A stretch of 64,000 bases of DNA, from contig CAZAER010000005.1 in assembly GCA_964484195.1 (NCBI GenBank), positions 1 to 64,000 on the forward strand, in the 5' to 3' direction. Shown in pieces: positions 1-8,781 of the stretch. The stretch's first letter is position 1. Each line of letters opens with the position of its first letter. The position numbers and the translations under genes were made by a program. The notes under the pieces were generated by a model, which was given only the letters and a program-made list of their open reading frames with translations, made no database searches and was not told the DNA's origin. This stretch comes from JALHOP01 sp964484195. GTDB taxonomy: Bacteria; Myxococcota; XYA12-FULL-58-9; JALHOP01.

Positions 1-1
1 C

Positions 2-826
2 GTCGGCCAAGGCGACGGAATGATCGTGCGGTTTCCCGCTGGTCAGACGGCGGTGATCGATGCGGGCGGCGCCATCACCACTAGCGACTGGGATCCCGGG
101 CGGCAAGTCATTGCTCCGCTATTGCGTAGGAAGGGTGTCGACGCCATCGATTTGGCGGTCGTGAGCCACCCCCATCCCGACCATATCGGTGGCTTCGCCT
201 ACCTTGCGGAGCGCTTTCCCATCGCCGAGCTCTGGCGAAGCGGTCAGCACGACGAAGCAGGCGCGCTCCTGCGTCTGGAAGACAGCGCGAGACGCCGCGG
301 CGGGCGCTTGCGAACCTCCGGCGAGCTGGCCGCGACGGTCGCTTACGGAGGCGTTCAAATCGATGTCATCCACCCGAGGGTCGAGGTCACGTCGTATCTC
401 CCCGAGCTCGAGCTCAACGACAACTCCGTGGTGCTGCGTCTCAGGTACGGCCGGCGCTCCATCCTCTTTACCGGCGACATCGAAGCCATCGCCGAGCACG
501 AGATCGTCGCATCTGGCACCGACATCGCTGCCGACGTCTTGAAAGTCGCGCATCATGGCAGCCGTACGTCGTCGACCGCGGAGCTTCTCGACGCGGTTCG
601 GCCCCGGCTTGCGGTCGCTTCGTGTGGAGTCCACAACCAATTTGGCTTCCCACATCGCGAAATCGTGAGCCGTTTTAGCGGACGGGACGTGCCCCTCCTG
701 ACCACCGCGGACCACGGGGCCATCACCCTGCGGACCGAGGGTCTGACTTGGCGCGTCAGCGGGCATCGACCTGGTCTAGCCCTGCCTGCAACGGCGGCGT
801 TCGTGGAGGTACCCGATGATGATTGA
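2..826 (+). CDS. comEC: ComEC/Rec2-type competence protein, C-terminal metallo-beta-lactamase domain (5' end outside window)
   Basis: The reading frame is open from base 2 and begins VGQGDGM, the ComEC motif that opens the C-terminal metallo-hydrolase domain, so the ATG at 20 is internal and the membrane channel part lies upstream of the window. Visible motifs are SHPHPDHIGG (HxHxDH metal site), NDNSVVLRLRYG, LFTGDIE, VLKVAHHGS and GVHNQFGFPH, all in the order found in ComEC. ComEC forms the inner-membrane channel that takes up single-stranded DNA, and this domain is thought to be a periplasmic nuclease. The family assignment is firm, but whether the full protein is intact cannot be judged here. 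A kinase gene follows 34 nt downstream on the same strand. Confidence 0.9.
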   Translation, partial: VGQGDGMIVRFPAGQTAVIDAGGAITTSDWDPGRQVIAPLLRRKGVDAIDLAVVSHPHPDHIGGFAYLAERFPIAELWRSGQHDEAGALLRLEDSARRRGGRLRTSGELAATVAYGGVQIDVIHPRVEVTSYLPELELNDNSVVLRLRYGRRSILFTGDIEAIAEHEIVASGTDIAADVLKVAHHGSRTSSTAELLDAVRPRLAVASCGVHNQFGFPHREIVSRFSGRDVPLLTTADHGAITLRTEGLTWRVSGHRPGLALPATAAFVEVPDDD

Positions 827-860
827 CTGACGGGGGGCCCACCGGAACAATGCGTCCATC

Positions 861-3314
861 GTGGTTTTGCGACTGGGAAAATACCTGCTGCTCGAGCACG
901 TGAACCAGGGCGGCATGGCTGACGTCTTCTTGGCGAAGACGTTCGGGTTCGGGGGAGCCGATCAGCTCATCGCGTTGAAGTGCATCCGGCCGGAGGTCCA
1001 GGCCAATCACGACTTCATCACGATGTTCATCGACGAGGCGAAGCTCTCCGCGCAGCTCAGCCACGCCAACATCGCCAAGACCTACGAGCTCGGCCGCATC
1101 GACAACTCGTACTTCATCGCCATGGAGTACGTGAGCGGGCGAGATTTGCGCGCGCTCGTCGATCGGGCGAGGGCGCGCGGCACCGAGATCCCGGTCGGGC
1201 TCGCGCTCTTCATCATCGCGTCGGTCCTGGAAGGCCTCGATTACGCGCATCGCAAGGGCGACCTCAAAGGGCAGCCTCTTCACATCGTCCACAGCGACGT
1301 CAGCCCGCGCAACGTGCTCGTCGGTTACGCGGGTGAGGTGAAGCTCATCGACTTCGGTATCGCCCGTGCCGCCAAGGCACCGGCAGCGACCGAAGGACAC
1401 GGCAAGGTCGGGTACATGTCACCCGAGCAGGTTCGTGGCGACGCCGTCGACGCGCGCTCGGATCTCTTCGCCGTCGGCTCGCTGATGTTCGAGCTCCTGA
1501 CCCGCTCACGCCTCTTCGACGGGCCCAGCGACACGGCGGTTCGCGACAAGGTGAGGAACGCCGAGGTTTTCCCGCCGACTCTGGTTGCGCCAAGCCTCGG
1601 GCCGGAGATCGAAGCGGTCGTCATGCGGGCTCTCGCTCGCCGGCCGGAGGACAGGTATCCGAACGCCGAGAGCATGCACCGCGATATCGTCGAGATCATG
1701 CTCCGCCATCACGGACAACCGCAAGCGCGCGAGCTCGGCAACTTCGTGCGCCGGATCTTCGACGAGGAGCATCGGGAAGACTTGGCGCGACTCGAGCGTG
1801 CGATGAACGTCCAGACCACCACCGAGCCCGCGTCGGAGCCCGAGGGCGGTCTCGAGCCGACCTCCATGGTCAACGTCGCCAAGTTGGCGCCGCTGATCGA
1901 GGAGACGACCTCTCCGGAAGCGACGCGTTTCGCGAGCATTCTGCCGAGCGGCGTGATCCTCACCCATCCTTTCGCCAAGCCGGCGGCCGCGGCGGCTGCG
2001 GCAGCTGCTGCAACTGCGGCTGCAAACAGCGCTCCCGCGAAGGACCCAGCGCTCTCGCCCCCGGTCGTCGGCCCAGTGACCACCGGCGAGAGCGTGGCTC
2101 CAGGGCCGCAACCGTCTGCGCCTTCTCCAGTGCCCGATGCCGCGCCGCGCATCGCTGTCCCCGCGGCGATTATCGGCGTATCCGGCAGCTCGGCAGTCGA
2201 AAACGCGATGAGCCCTCCTGCGACCGAGCAAACGAGCAGCTGGGTCTCTCCATCAGCCGGGCAAGAAGTCACGATGGTCGCGCCTGTGCCCACGCTCAAA
2301 CCTTCGCCGCGGCCGGTAGCCGTCGGCTCGCCGGCGAAACCACAGCCGATGAGTGAGCTCGAACGCACCGATGTCGACGACGAGCGGGATGGTGACACCG
2401 CCGTCGTGGCACGCGACGCCGGTACCGATCCACGCGCCGTCGGCTTCGATCCGGATCGGCACGTGATGCTCCATCGGGCCGCCATCGACTCCGCTGCGGA
2501 AGACGACTCGAATGACGGCGATACGGCGATCGTTCGTACCGACGGTACGCGCATCGCGTCTCTCCAAGACGTCCCGCCGGCCGACGAAGACGACTACACC
2601 GACCGCATTCACAAGTCTTTGGCGATATTGGGCGTGCACGAAGACAGCGACGGCGGCAGCCTCGAGCCCACTCAGGTCGCATTCAAGGTCGATGCTCTCC
2701 GCAGACCCCAAGCCGCCGCGGTCGTAGCGCCGGTCGCGACTGGAACGTCCGCTATGCCGGTCGCGTCGAAAGTGCGTCGCGAGACCGCCGAGAGCTTGGC
2801 GGCCATCGGCATCACCCCCGCTCCGGCGAATGTGGAAGAAGACGTCGACGCCGAAGATTCGACCGACCGCGTGATGCGCTCCGGCGGCGGAGGCCTCGAG
2901 CAGGTGCCGCGCGAGGTCACCATCATCGACCATTCTCGACGTGCCGCCGGGGTCGACGATTGGGCGCGCGAGGCTCGCGGCCAGCGTCGCACGGGTCTGC
3001 GTCGTGTGGTGCTCATCGGGCTCATCTGCTTGCTCGTCGCCGGCGCTGCCATAGGATTCTCGTGGCTCCGGCGGACCGGGCGACTTCCCGGCCGTGCCGG
3101 GCGCATCGGCAGCCTCGTGGTCATCAGTCGACCAGTTGGGGCCGAGGTCCTGATGGACGGGGTGGTCGTCGGCACGACGCCGTTCTCGTCGCAGAAAGTG
3201 CCCACCGGTCTCCATCAAGTGGTGGTTCGCAGCGTTTCCGGCAAGCAGCGGACCATCGAGGTCGTGGTCAGCGAGCGGGAAGTGGTGACGCGCGAGGTGA
3301 ACCTGCTCGATTGA
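861..3314 (+). CDS. Membrane-anchored Ser/Thr protein kinase with C-terminal PEGA domain
   Basis: This 817-residue protein opens with a Hanks-type kinase domain (about 5-275): glycine loop NQGGMADVF, the IALK lysine, LIDFGIA (DFG) and MSPEQ. The catalytic loop reads HIVHSDVSPRN, so the usual HRD arginine is serine, a non-RD variant; the catalytic Asp and Asn are kept. A long low-complexity, Pro/Ala-rich and acidic linker with an alanine run follows. A single membrane segment lies at about 713-736 (VVLIGLICLLVAGAAIGF). A PEGA domain sits at about 745-817 (GSLVVISRPVGAEVLMDG) and should face the periplasm. The start is GTG, since the ATG at 850 is out of frame. The gene downstream also encodes a PEGA protein, which suggests a shared envelope role. 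The substrate is unknown. Confidence 0.9.
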   Translation: MVLRLGKYLLLEHVNQGGMADVFLAKTFGFGGADQLIALKCIRPEVQANHDFITMFIDEAKLSAQLSHANIAKTYELGRIDNSYFIAMEYVSGRDLRALVDRARARGTEIPVGLALFIIASVLEGLDYAHRKGDLKGQPLHIVHSDVSPRNVLVGYAGEVKLIDFGIARAAKAPAATEGHGKVGYMSPEQVRGDAVDARSDLFAVGSLMFELLTRSRLFDGPSDTAVRDKVRNAEVFPPTLVAPSLGPEIEAVVMRALARRPEDRYPNAESMHRDIVEIMLRHHGQPQARELGNFVRRIFDEEHREDLARLERAMNVQTTTEPASEPEGGLEPTSMVNVAKLAPLIEETTSPEATRFASILPSGVILTHPFAKPAAAAAAAAAATAAANSAPAKDPALSPPVVGPVTTGESVAPGPQPSAPSPVPDAAPRIAVPAAIIGVSGSSAVENAMSPPATEQTSSWVSPSAGQEVTMVAPVPTLKPSPRPVAVGSPAKPQPMSELERTDVDDERDGDTAVVARDAGTDPRAVGFDPDRHVMLHRAAIDSAAEDDSNDGDTAIVRTDGTRIASLQDVPPADEDDYTDRIHKSLAILGVHEDSDGGSLEPTQVAFKVDALRRPQAAAVVAPVATGTSAMPVASKVRRETAESLAAIGITPAPANVEEDVDAEDSTDRVMRSGGGGLEQVPREVTIIDHSRRAAGVDDWAREARGQRRTGLRRVVLIGLICLLVAGAAIGFSWLRRTGRLPGRAGRIGSLVVISRPVGAEVLMDGVVVGTTPFSSQKVPTGLHQVVVRSVSGKQRTIEVVVSEREVVTREVNLLD
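1983..2024 (+). repeat. Poly-alanine coding tract inside the kinase linker
   Basis: Fourteen codons encode ten alanines, one threonine and three alanines (residues about 375-388 of the kinase). GCG, GCC, GCT and GCA codons are mixed, so this is a protein-level low-complexity tract rather than a pure DNA microsatellite. It lies in the disordered linker between the kinase domain and the membrane segment. Confidence 0.8.
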
Positions 3315-3340
3315 AGCGCGGGAGATTGGGCGCGACGGGC

Positions 3341-4099
3341 ATGAGCGGGTATGATCGAGCCGTGCGTCATCGACTGCTCGCCGCCCTGGTCTGCCTCGTG
3401 GTTTTGTCCGCTATCACGGATGCATTGGCGCAAGTGCCGCCGCCCGCCAAGGTGAAGGTCGTGGTCCTCGAGCTGAACGGCTTGGGTCTGCACGGCCGCG
3501 ACGCCGAGCTGCCCAAGGCCCTCGGTACCTATCTGCGCAACAGTGTCGCGACCATCGACGGTCTCCAGCTCTTACCGCCCGTCGACGTGCAGCTCGCGGT
3601 GCAGGCGTCGAAGAATCCCAAGCTCATCGACTGTGCAGGCGGCGCGAAGTGCGCCGCCGACATCGGCAAGCTGGTCGCCGCCGACCGCGTGATTTTCGGG
3701 GGTATCAGCGCGTTCGGTGAGGCCTATAGCTTGAACGCCCGAGTCATCGAGACCGCCACCGGTAAAGAAGTCGCGCGCCATCAGGCGACCTTCGCTGGAT
3801 CGCGCGACGCGCTCATCCCCGAGATTCGCCTGGCTGCGTACAAGCTCCTCGCGCCCGAGCGCATCCTCGGCTCGCTCATGGTCAAGGCGGACGTCGACGG
3901 CGTGAGTGTCGAGATCGATGGAGAGCCGCGCGGGATGACGCCGCTCAGTGAGCCCATCAAGAACCTCGCGCCCGGCAAACACACCGTCGTCCTCAAGCGC
4001 TCCGGTTATTCGCAATTCCAGCAGGAGCTCACCATCCGGCCATTCGAGACGGCGAAGCTCCAGCTCAAGCTCGATCGGCCGGCCAAGGCCGAGCAGTGA
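3341..4099 (+). CDS. Secreted PEGA-domain protein
   Basis: The N-terminus has a basic stretch and a hydrophobic core (LLAALVCLVVLSAITDALAQ), a clear Sec signal peptide with likely cleavage after ALA. The middle part (about 35-165) resembles TolB/CsgG-like periplasmic folds (KVVVLELNGLGL, ADRVIFGGIS), though this is only a visual likeness. The C-terminus (about 175-250) is a PEGA domain: LGSLMVKADVDGVSVEIDGE followed by NLAPGKHTVVLKRSGY. The start is ATG 3341 or GTG 3362, and both keep the signal peptide. It lies 26 nt after the PEGA kinase and overlaps the next gene by GTGA, so the three genes are probably one transcription unit. A surface-binding or scaffold role is inferred from the PEGA domain only. 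Confidence 0.8.
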   Translation: MSGYDRAVRHRLLAALVCLVVLSAITDALAQVPPPAKVKVVVLELNGLGLHGRDAELPKALGTYLRNSVATIDGLQLLPPVDVQLAVQASKNPKLIDCAGGAKCAADIGKLVAADRVIFGGISAFGEAYSLNARVIETATGKEVARHQATFAGSRDALIPEIRLAAYKLLAPERILGSLMVKADVDGVSVEIDGEPRGMTPLSEPIKNLAPGKHTVVLKRSGYSQFQQELTIRPFETAKLQLKLDRPAKAEQ

Positions 4100-4425
4100 G
4101 CGAGACTCCCGAAGACGAGCAACGGGCCGAAGCGCTACCCGCGGTTTATTCGGTCGTTAAAGACGGGCGGCTCGTGGCCTATGCACGGCGCGAGGTCCCC
4201 GAGGGCGGTGGAGCGGTGCGCCGCGCCAGCGCCAAGGAGCCACGCGTCTTGCACGCTATCGCGTACGGCGTGGTCGACTGTTTCGACACCAAGGCGGCGC
4301 CTACCATCGTCGCGAAAGCTCAAGAGGTCGACACGCTCGACGCCTTGCTCTTCGAGCTCAAGCTCGAAGGCTTCGACGTCCACGAAGGCGAGGCCAAACC
4401 GAACGGTGCGCGCTGGACTTTCTGA
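4096..4425 (+). CDS. Small hypothetical protein
   Basis: This 109-residue protein is not recognised. It starts at GTG, overlapping the preceding stop by GTGA, which supports translational coupling to the secreted PEGA gene. The sequence is soluble, mixed alpha/beta in character, with no signal peptide or membrane segment. Part of it (AYARREVPEGGGAVRRAS) is rich in arginine. It ends 7 nt from the stop of the convergent ptsI gene. The coding call rests on codon pattern, the overlap and the tight packing. No function is proposed. Confidence 0.6.
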   Translation: MSETPEDEQRAEALPAVYSVVKDGRLVAYARREVPEGGGAVRRASAKEPRVLHAIAYGVVDCFDTKAAPTIVAKAQEVDTLDALLFELKLEGFDVHEGEAKPNGARWTF

Positions 4426-4432
4426 GCAGCCG

Positions 4433-6235
4433 TTAGGCTTGCGCCTCTTCGTCGTCCCAGGCTGGCTGCATCATCGTCTTGCTGCTCATGAAGTGACGCA
4501 CCAGCTCGACCACGTCTTCGCGCTTGCGGCACGCGAGCGTCTCAGCGAGCAGCGCGTCGCACTCCGTCTTGGCGAGCTCGAGAACCAGGCGTTTCACCTT
4601 GGGAATGGACGTCGCGTTCATGCTGAGCTGGTCGAACCCGAGGCCGAGCAACAGCGCGGTGTTCTCGAGGTCGCCGGCCATCTCGCCACACACCGAGGTG
4701 TGGATGCCCGCGGCGCGCGCCGCGTCGGCGATAGTCCGCAAGGTGCGCAAGACAGAAGGATGCAATGGGTGGTTCAAATAGTCGACGCGCTCGTTGGTGC
4801 GGTCGGCTGCGAGGAGGAACTGCAGCAAGTCGTTGGTTCCCACCGCGAAGAAATCGACGTGTTTGGCCAGGTGGTCGGCGATGAAGACGGCGCTCGGCAC
4901 CTCGATCATGATTCCGACCGGCACGTCGGTCTTGTGAGGCACGCCGTCGCGGGTGAGACGTGCCGAGACCTGCGAGATCACCTCGCGTGCGTCTTCGACC
5001 TCTTCGACCGCGGCGACCATCGGCAGCATCACACGCACGTCACCGTGCATCGCCGCACGTAACACCCCGGCGACCTGCGGCTCGAAAATTTCCGGGTGCC
5101 GTAGGCAATAGCGGATGGCTCGCAGACCCAGAGCCGGGTTGGCCTCGGGCTCGAGCGGCGCCATGCCGGTGAAGATCTTGTCGCCGCCCAAGTCGAACGT
5201 GCGAATGGTGACCTGGCGATCGCCGACCTCGGCGAGCACCTTGCGATACGTTTGGTAGTGGTCTTCCTCGCTCGGCGCCTCGCGCCGTCCGAGAAACATG
5301 AACTCGGTACGATAGAGACCAATGGCTTCGCCGCCTCGGTTGATCACCGTGGCAACCTCGACCGGCAGCTCGATGTTTCCGGCGACACGGATGGAGTGCC
5401 CGTCCGTCGTTTGTGCCGGTAGCGCTTGAGCTTCGAGGAGCTCGAGCGTCATGCGCTCGAACGTCACCCGGCGGCGTTCGCTGCGCTCGACTTGCGCCTT
5501 GGTCGGGCGCAAGAGCACCTGGCCTTCGAGCCCGTCGATGATGATCTGGTCGCCCGAGCCAGCAGCGTCGACGATGCCGTGGACGCCGACGACTGCGGGG
5601 ATCTCGAGTGCGCGCGCGATGATGGAGCTGTGCGAGGTCTTGCCACCGACCTCGGTGACGAACGCCTTCACCTTGTGCTGCGATAGAACCGCGGTATCGA
5701 CGGGGGACAGATCGTGCGCGACCAGCACGACGCCTTCGGCATGGACCGGCACCTCGGCGATGTCGTTCATCTGACCGACGAGGTTGCGCAGGATGCGCTC
5801 GCCCGCGAACTCAACGTCACCCTTGCGCTCGCGGAAGTAGGGGTCGGCGACGCTGTCGAAGAGACTGCGGATGCGGGCAATGACTTGTGAGACCGCCCAC
5901 TCGGCGTTCACGAGCTCGTCCCGAATCGTCCGCGATGCCTCGGTGAAGAGGGAGCGGTCACGCAGCATCATCTCGTGGGCTTCGAGAATCGCCTTGTGAT
6001 CCATGGCCGAGCCGGCGAACGACGTGCGAACCGCCTCGAGCTGCGCGACCGAGGACGTGATCGCGGACTCGAGCCGCGCGATTTCGCCGTCGGCGTCGGT
6101 GTTCTCGATGTGGTAGCGGCGAATGCGGACACTGCGTCGGTCGAGCAAGACGACGCGGCCGATAGCGACGCCCGCCGAGGTGCCAATACCGCGGAAAACC
6201 CGCGGTCGGCCGCTGCCCGGCGGGACGACCTTCAC
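4433..6235 (-). CDS. ptsI: PTS enzyme I (phosphoenolpyruvate-protein phosphotransferase)
   Basis: This 600-residue protein has the normal length for enzyme I, which autophosphorylates from phosphoenolpyruvate and passes the phosphate to HPr. The phosphohistidine site GGKTSHSSIIARALEIP places the active His at about 202. The C-terminal PEP-binding barrel has FRTEFMFL-type and TFDLGGDK motifs and the active-site cysteine in HTSVCGEMAGD. It starts at GTG 6235, overlapping the HPr stop by GTGA. It is the last gene of a six-gene coupled set (ptsN to ptsI). No EIIB/EIIC permease is nearby, so a regulatory phosphorelay is more likely than sugar uptake. Confidence 0.97.
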   Translation of the reverse strand: MKVVPPGSGRPRVFRGIGTSAGVAIGRVVLLDRRSVRIRRYHIENTDADGEIARLESAITSSVAQLEAVRTSFAGSAMDHKAILEAHEMMLRDRSLFTEASRTIRDELVNAEWAVSQVIARIRSLFDSVADPYFRERKGDVEFAGERILRNLVGQMNDIAEVPVHAEGVVLVAHDLSPVDTAVLSQHKVKAFVTEVGGKTSHSSIIARALEIPAVVGVHGIVDAAGSGDQIIIDGLEGQVLLRPTKAQVERSERRRVTFERMTLELLEAQALPAQTTDGHSIRVAGNIELPVEVATVINRGGEAIGLYRTEFMFLGRREAPSEEDHYQTYRKVLAEVGDRQVTIRTFDLGGDKIFTGMAPLEPEANPALGLRAIRYCLRHPEIFEPQVAGVLRAAMHGDVRVMLPMVAAVEEVEDAREVISQVSARLTRDGVPHKTDVPVGIMIEVPSAVFIADHLAKHVDFFAVGTNDLLQFLLAADRTNERVDYLNHPLHPSVLRTLRTIADAARAAGIHTSVCGEMAGDLENTALLLGLGFDQLSMNATSIPKVKRLVLELAKTECDALLAETLACRKREDVVELVRHFMSSKTMMQPAWDDEEAQA

Positions 6236-6513
6236 GACTCGAAGCCCCGATCGATCAAGGCGCAGAGCGCTTCGACGGCGCGCTCGGCGTCGCTGCCTTC
6301 GGCTTCGACGACCAGGTCGGTGCCACGGCCGGCCGCGAGCGCCAGCACGCTCATGATGCTCTTGGCATTGGCTCGTTGCCCACCGGAGCCATCGCGCTCG
6401 AGGGTGATCTCACAAGTGAAGCCACCAGCCATTTGCACCAACACCCCGGCGGCGCGCAGATGCAGCCCCAGGTCGTTCGACACCCGTACGCTACGGCGGA
6501 TACGCGGGTTCAC
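6232..6513 (-). CDS. ptsH: HPr phosphocarrier protein
   Basis: This 93-residue HPr carries the phosphate-accepting histidine at about 18 in NDLGLHLRAAG and the regulatory serine at about 52 in NAKSIMSVLALAAGRG. The usual HARPA around the histidine is HLRAA here. The serine is the residue modified by HPr kinase, whose gene lies three genes upstream, so both control points are present in one operon. It starts at GTG with a GTGA overlap from the EIIA stop. It should relay phosphate from EI to the EIIA-type proteins encoded beside it. Confidence 0.95.
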   Translation of the reverse strand: MNPRIRRSVRVSNDLGLHLRAAGVLVQMAGGFTCEITLERDGSGGQRANAKSIMSVLALAAGRGTDLVVEAEGSDAERAVEALCALIDRGFES

Positions 6514-6932
6514 GACGCATTCTCCTTCACCGCGGCGCCCAGCACTTCGCTGGCGACGGCGATCGATCGCAAACCGGCTTCTTTCACTTGCCGGGCCGCG
6601 GTCGCGAGGTCCACATCCTTGACGCTCAGCTGCAACGCCTTGATTGCCATGGGGAGATTGGCGCCGGTCAGCACTTCGACCACGCCCACCTTGTGCAGAG
6701 TGAGGCCGACGTTCGAGGGCGTGCCACCGAACATGTCGGTGAGAATCAGCACCCCACGGTCAGCCTGAACGCTGGCAACGGCTTCGCGCAGACGCGTTTC
6801 GTAGGTCTGCGTCGTATCGTCTTCGCTGATCTCGACGGCGACGAAACGGGTCGCATCGGCGACGACGCCCCGCGCGGTCGCGAGCAGCGACTCCGCGAGA
6901 CGGCTATGCGTTGCGATGACCACACCGATCAC
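6510..6932 (-). CDS. PTS EIIA component, mannose family
   Basis: This 140-residue protein starts at GTG 6932, overlapping the rapZ stop (GTGA). It shows the EIIA-Man fold signature: IGVVIATHSRLAESLLATA with the phosphorylatable His at about 9, then LILTDMFGGTPSN. Such single-domain EIIA-Man proteins without IIB/IIC/IID partners occur in hprK-containing proteobacteria and act as phosphate sinks or regulators. No membrane component is encoded nearby. The family is secure; its regulatory target is unknown. Confidence 0.92.
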   Translation of the reverse strand: MIGVVIATHSRLAESLLATARGVVADATRFVAVEISEDDTTQTYETRLREAVASVQADRGVLILTDMFGGTPSNVGLTLHKVGVVEVLTGANLPMAIKALQLSVKDVDLATAARQVKEAGLRSIAVASEVLGAAVKENAS

Positions 6933-7840
6933 GAGGGCTCCTTGGTGGTTTTGATGGTCGCCTCGGCCGGCCGGGCGAGCCGCGCGGCGTTGTGGACGTC
7001 TCGATGGCGCAGGTCGACGTTGAGTCCGAGCTCGCGCAGCTTGTCCGCGATAGAGGATGCGATGGCGACCGAGCGGTGCTGGCCGCCGGTGCAACCGATG
7101 GCCAACGTCAAATAGCGCTTGCCCTCGCTCTGGAAACGCGGCGTCAGGAACTTCAGAAACGCCATGGCCTGGTCGATGAATGCGACGGTCTCCGCGCTCT
7201 CGAGGACGTTCTTCGCCACCGCCTCGTCGAGGCCGGTGAGCTCACGTAGCCCGGGCACGAAGAACGGATTGGCGAGGAAGCGCACGTCGAACACCATGTC
7301 GGCGTCGAGGGGCAGTCCGTGCTTGAAGCCGAAGCTCAAGACCGCGACGCGTAAGGTGTCGCGCATGCTGACACCGGCAATCTGCTCGATGACCCGCGCT
7401 TTGAGCTCGTGCGGCGACATCGCCGACGTGTCCAGCGTGTCGTCGGCGATCTCACGAAGCGGCACCAAGAGCTCGCGCTCGCGCTCGATGGCGTCACGAA
7501 GGCCCGCGCCATTGTCGAGCGGATGTTTGCGCCGGGTTTCCGAGTAGCGACGCAGCAGCGCCTCTTCGCGTGCTTCGAAGTAGACGACACGCACCGTGTG
7601 CATCGAGCGCAAGGTCTCGACCAGCGCCGGAGCCCCGCGCAGCGACGCTGGATTGCGCGCGTCCATCACCAACACGACGCGAGCGGTCGTCGGATCGTCG
7701 GGCAGCGTGCGGACGAGCTCCGAGACCAACGACGTCGGGAGATTGTCGACGCAGTAGAAGCCTTGGTCCTCGAGGACGCGGACCGCCGTCGACTTACCCG
7801 AGCCGGACTGGCCGGTGAGGATGACGATCTGGCGCTTCAT
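6929..7840 (-). CDS. rapZ: RapZ-type nucleotide-binding regulator (RNase adapter family)
   Basis: This 303-residue protein has the family length. It has an N-terminal P-loop (GQSGSGKSTAV, about 9-19) followed by FYCVDNLP and the conserved C-terminal motif GCTGGQHRSVAIA. In E. coli, RapZ binds a small RNA and RNase E to control glucosamine-6-phosphate synthase; in other lineages the target is unclear. The gene is coupled to hprK (ATGA) and to EIIA-Man (GTGA). Its place beside ptsN and hprK is a typical proteobacterial arrangement. Confidence 0.95.
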   Translation of the reverse strand: MKRQIVILTGQSGSGKSTAVRVLEDQGFYCVDNLPTSLVSELVRTLPDDPTTARVVLVMDARNPASLRGAPALVETLRSMHTVRVVYFEAREEALLRRYSETRRKHPLDNGAGLRDAIERERELLVPLREIADDTLDTSAMSPHELKARVIEQIAGVSMRDTLRVAVLSFGFKHGLPLDADMVFDVRFLANPFFVPGLRELTGLDEAVAKNVLESAETVAFIDQAMAFLKFLTPRFQSEGKRYLTLAIGCTGGQHRSVAIASSIADKLRELGLNVDLRHRDVHNAARLARPAEATIKTTKEPS

Positions 7841-8781
7841 TCGCTCTCCACCGTGCCGCGCATCAAGCGGCGCTCGAGCGCCTCCTTGAACTTCATGGCG
7901 GCGTTGTGGCCGCGTAGCTTCAGCAGCTGGTTGCGGGAAGCGACCTCGACGATGGAGGCGACGTTGCGGCCGGGACGGATGGGCAGCCGAACCTTGGCGA
8001 CGCCGACCTCGAGGATGGTTTCGTAGAGCTCATCGACGCCCAAGCGGTCGTATTGGTCCTCGTTGCGCCACTCGGTCATCTCGACGACGAGCTCGACGCG
8101 TTTGCGATCGCGGACAGACGCGGCGCCGAAGAGATCGGCGGCGTTGATGATGCCGAGACCGCGCACCTCCATGTGGTGCTTGGTGACTTGGGGCGAGAAG
8201 CCTTCGAGATAGCCAGAGCGTCGTTTCACTTGGATGACGTCGTCCGCGACCAGGCGGTGGCCACGCAAAACCAAGTCCAACGCGCACTCGCTCTTGCCTA
8301 TTCCCGACGGACCCGTGAGCAACACGCCGACGCCGAAGACATCGAGTAAGACGCCGTGCATCGAGACCTCGGGCGAGAGGTGCTCGTCGAGGAACTGATG
8401 GACCCGGCTCGTGAAGATGTGGGTGACGAGCGGCGTCCGAAATAGCGGAAGCTCGAGCCGCTCGCACATCGCGATGAGCTCCGCTTGCGGCACGAGCCCG
8501 CTGGTGACCACGAGGCAGGGGATGTTGACGCTGCCGAGAAACTCCACAGCGGTACGCCGCGCTTCGCCCTCGACGCTCGCGAGATACGAGATCTCGGTGG
8601 CTCCGACGACCTGCATGCGTCCGGGTTGCAACGAGGCGGTGAAGCCGGTCAGCGCCAAGCCTGGTCGCTGCGTGCGCACGTGGTCGATCTCGCGGCGTAG
8701 CCCAGCAGCACCGGCCGCCAGCTCGAGCTCGAGCTTGAAGTCGGTGTCGTCACGCAACGCTTTGGCGAGCACGGTATTCAA
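7837..8781 (-). CDS. hprK: HPr kinase/phosphorylase
   Basis: This 314-residue bifunctional enzyme phosphorylates and dephosphorylates HPr on its regulatory serine. The N-terminal domain is followed by the catalytic segment MHGVLLDVFGVGVLL (His about 142), the P-loop GPSGIGKS (157-164) and the family signature MEVRGLGIINAADLFG. The first possible codon is TTG 8781, overlapping the ptsN stop; a GTG three codons later is an alternative. Its target serine is present in the HPr encoded three genes downstream, so the loop is complete within this operon. Confidence 0.96.
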   Translation of the reverse strand: MNTVLAKALRDDTDFKLELELAAGAAGLRREIDHVRTQRPGLALTGFTASLQPGRMQVVGATEISYLASVEGEARRTAVEFLGSVNIPCLVVTSGLVPQAELIAMCERLELPLFRTPLVTHIFTSRVHQFLDEHLSPEVSMHGVLLDVFGVGVLLTGPSGIGKSECALDLVLRGHRLVADDVIQVKRRSGYLEGFSPQVTKHHMEVRGLGIINAADLFGAASVRDRKRVELVVEMTEWRNEDQYDRLGVDELYETILEVGVAKVRLPIRPGRNVASIVEVASRNQLLKLRGHNAAMKFKEALERRLMRGTVESE

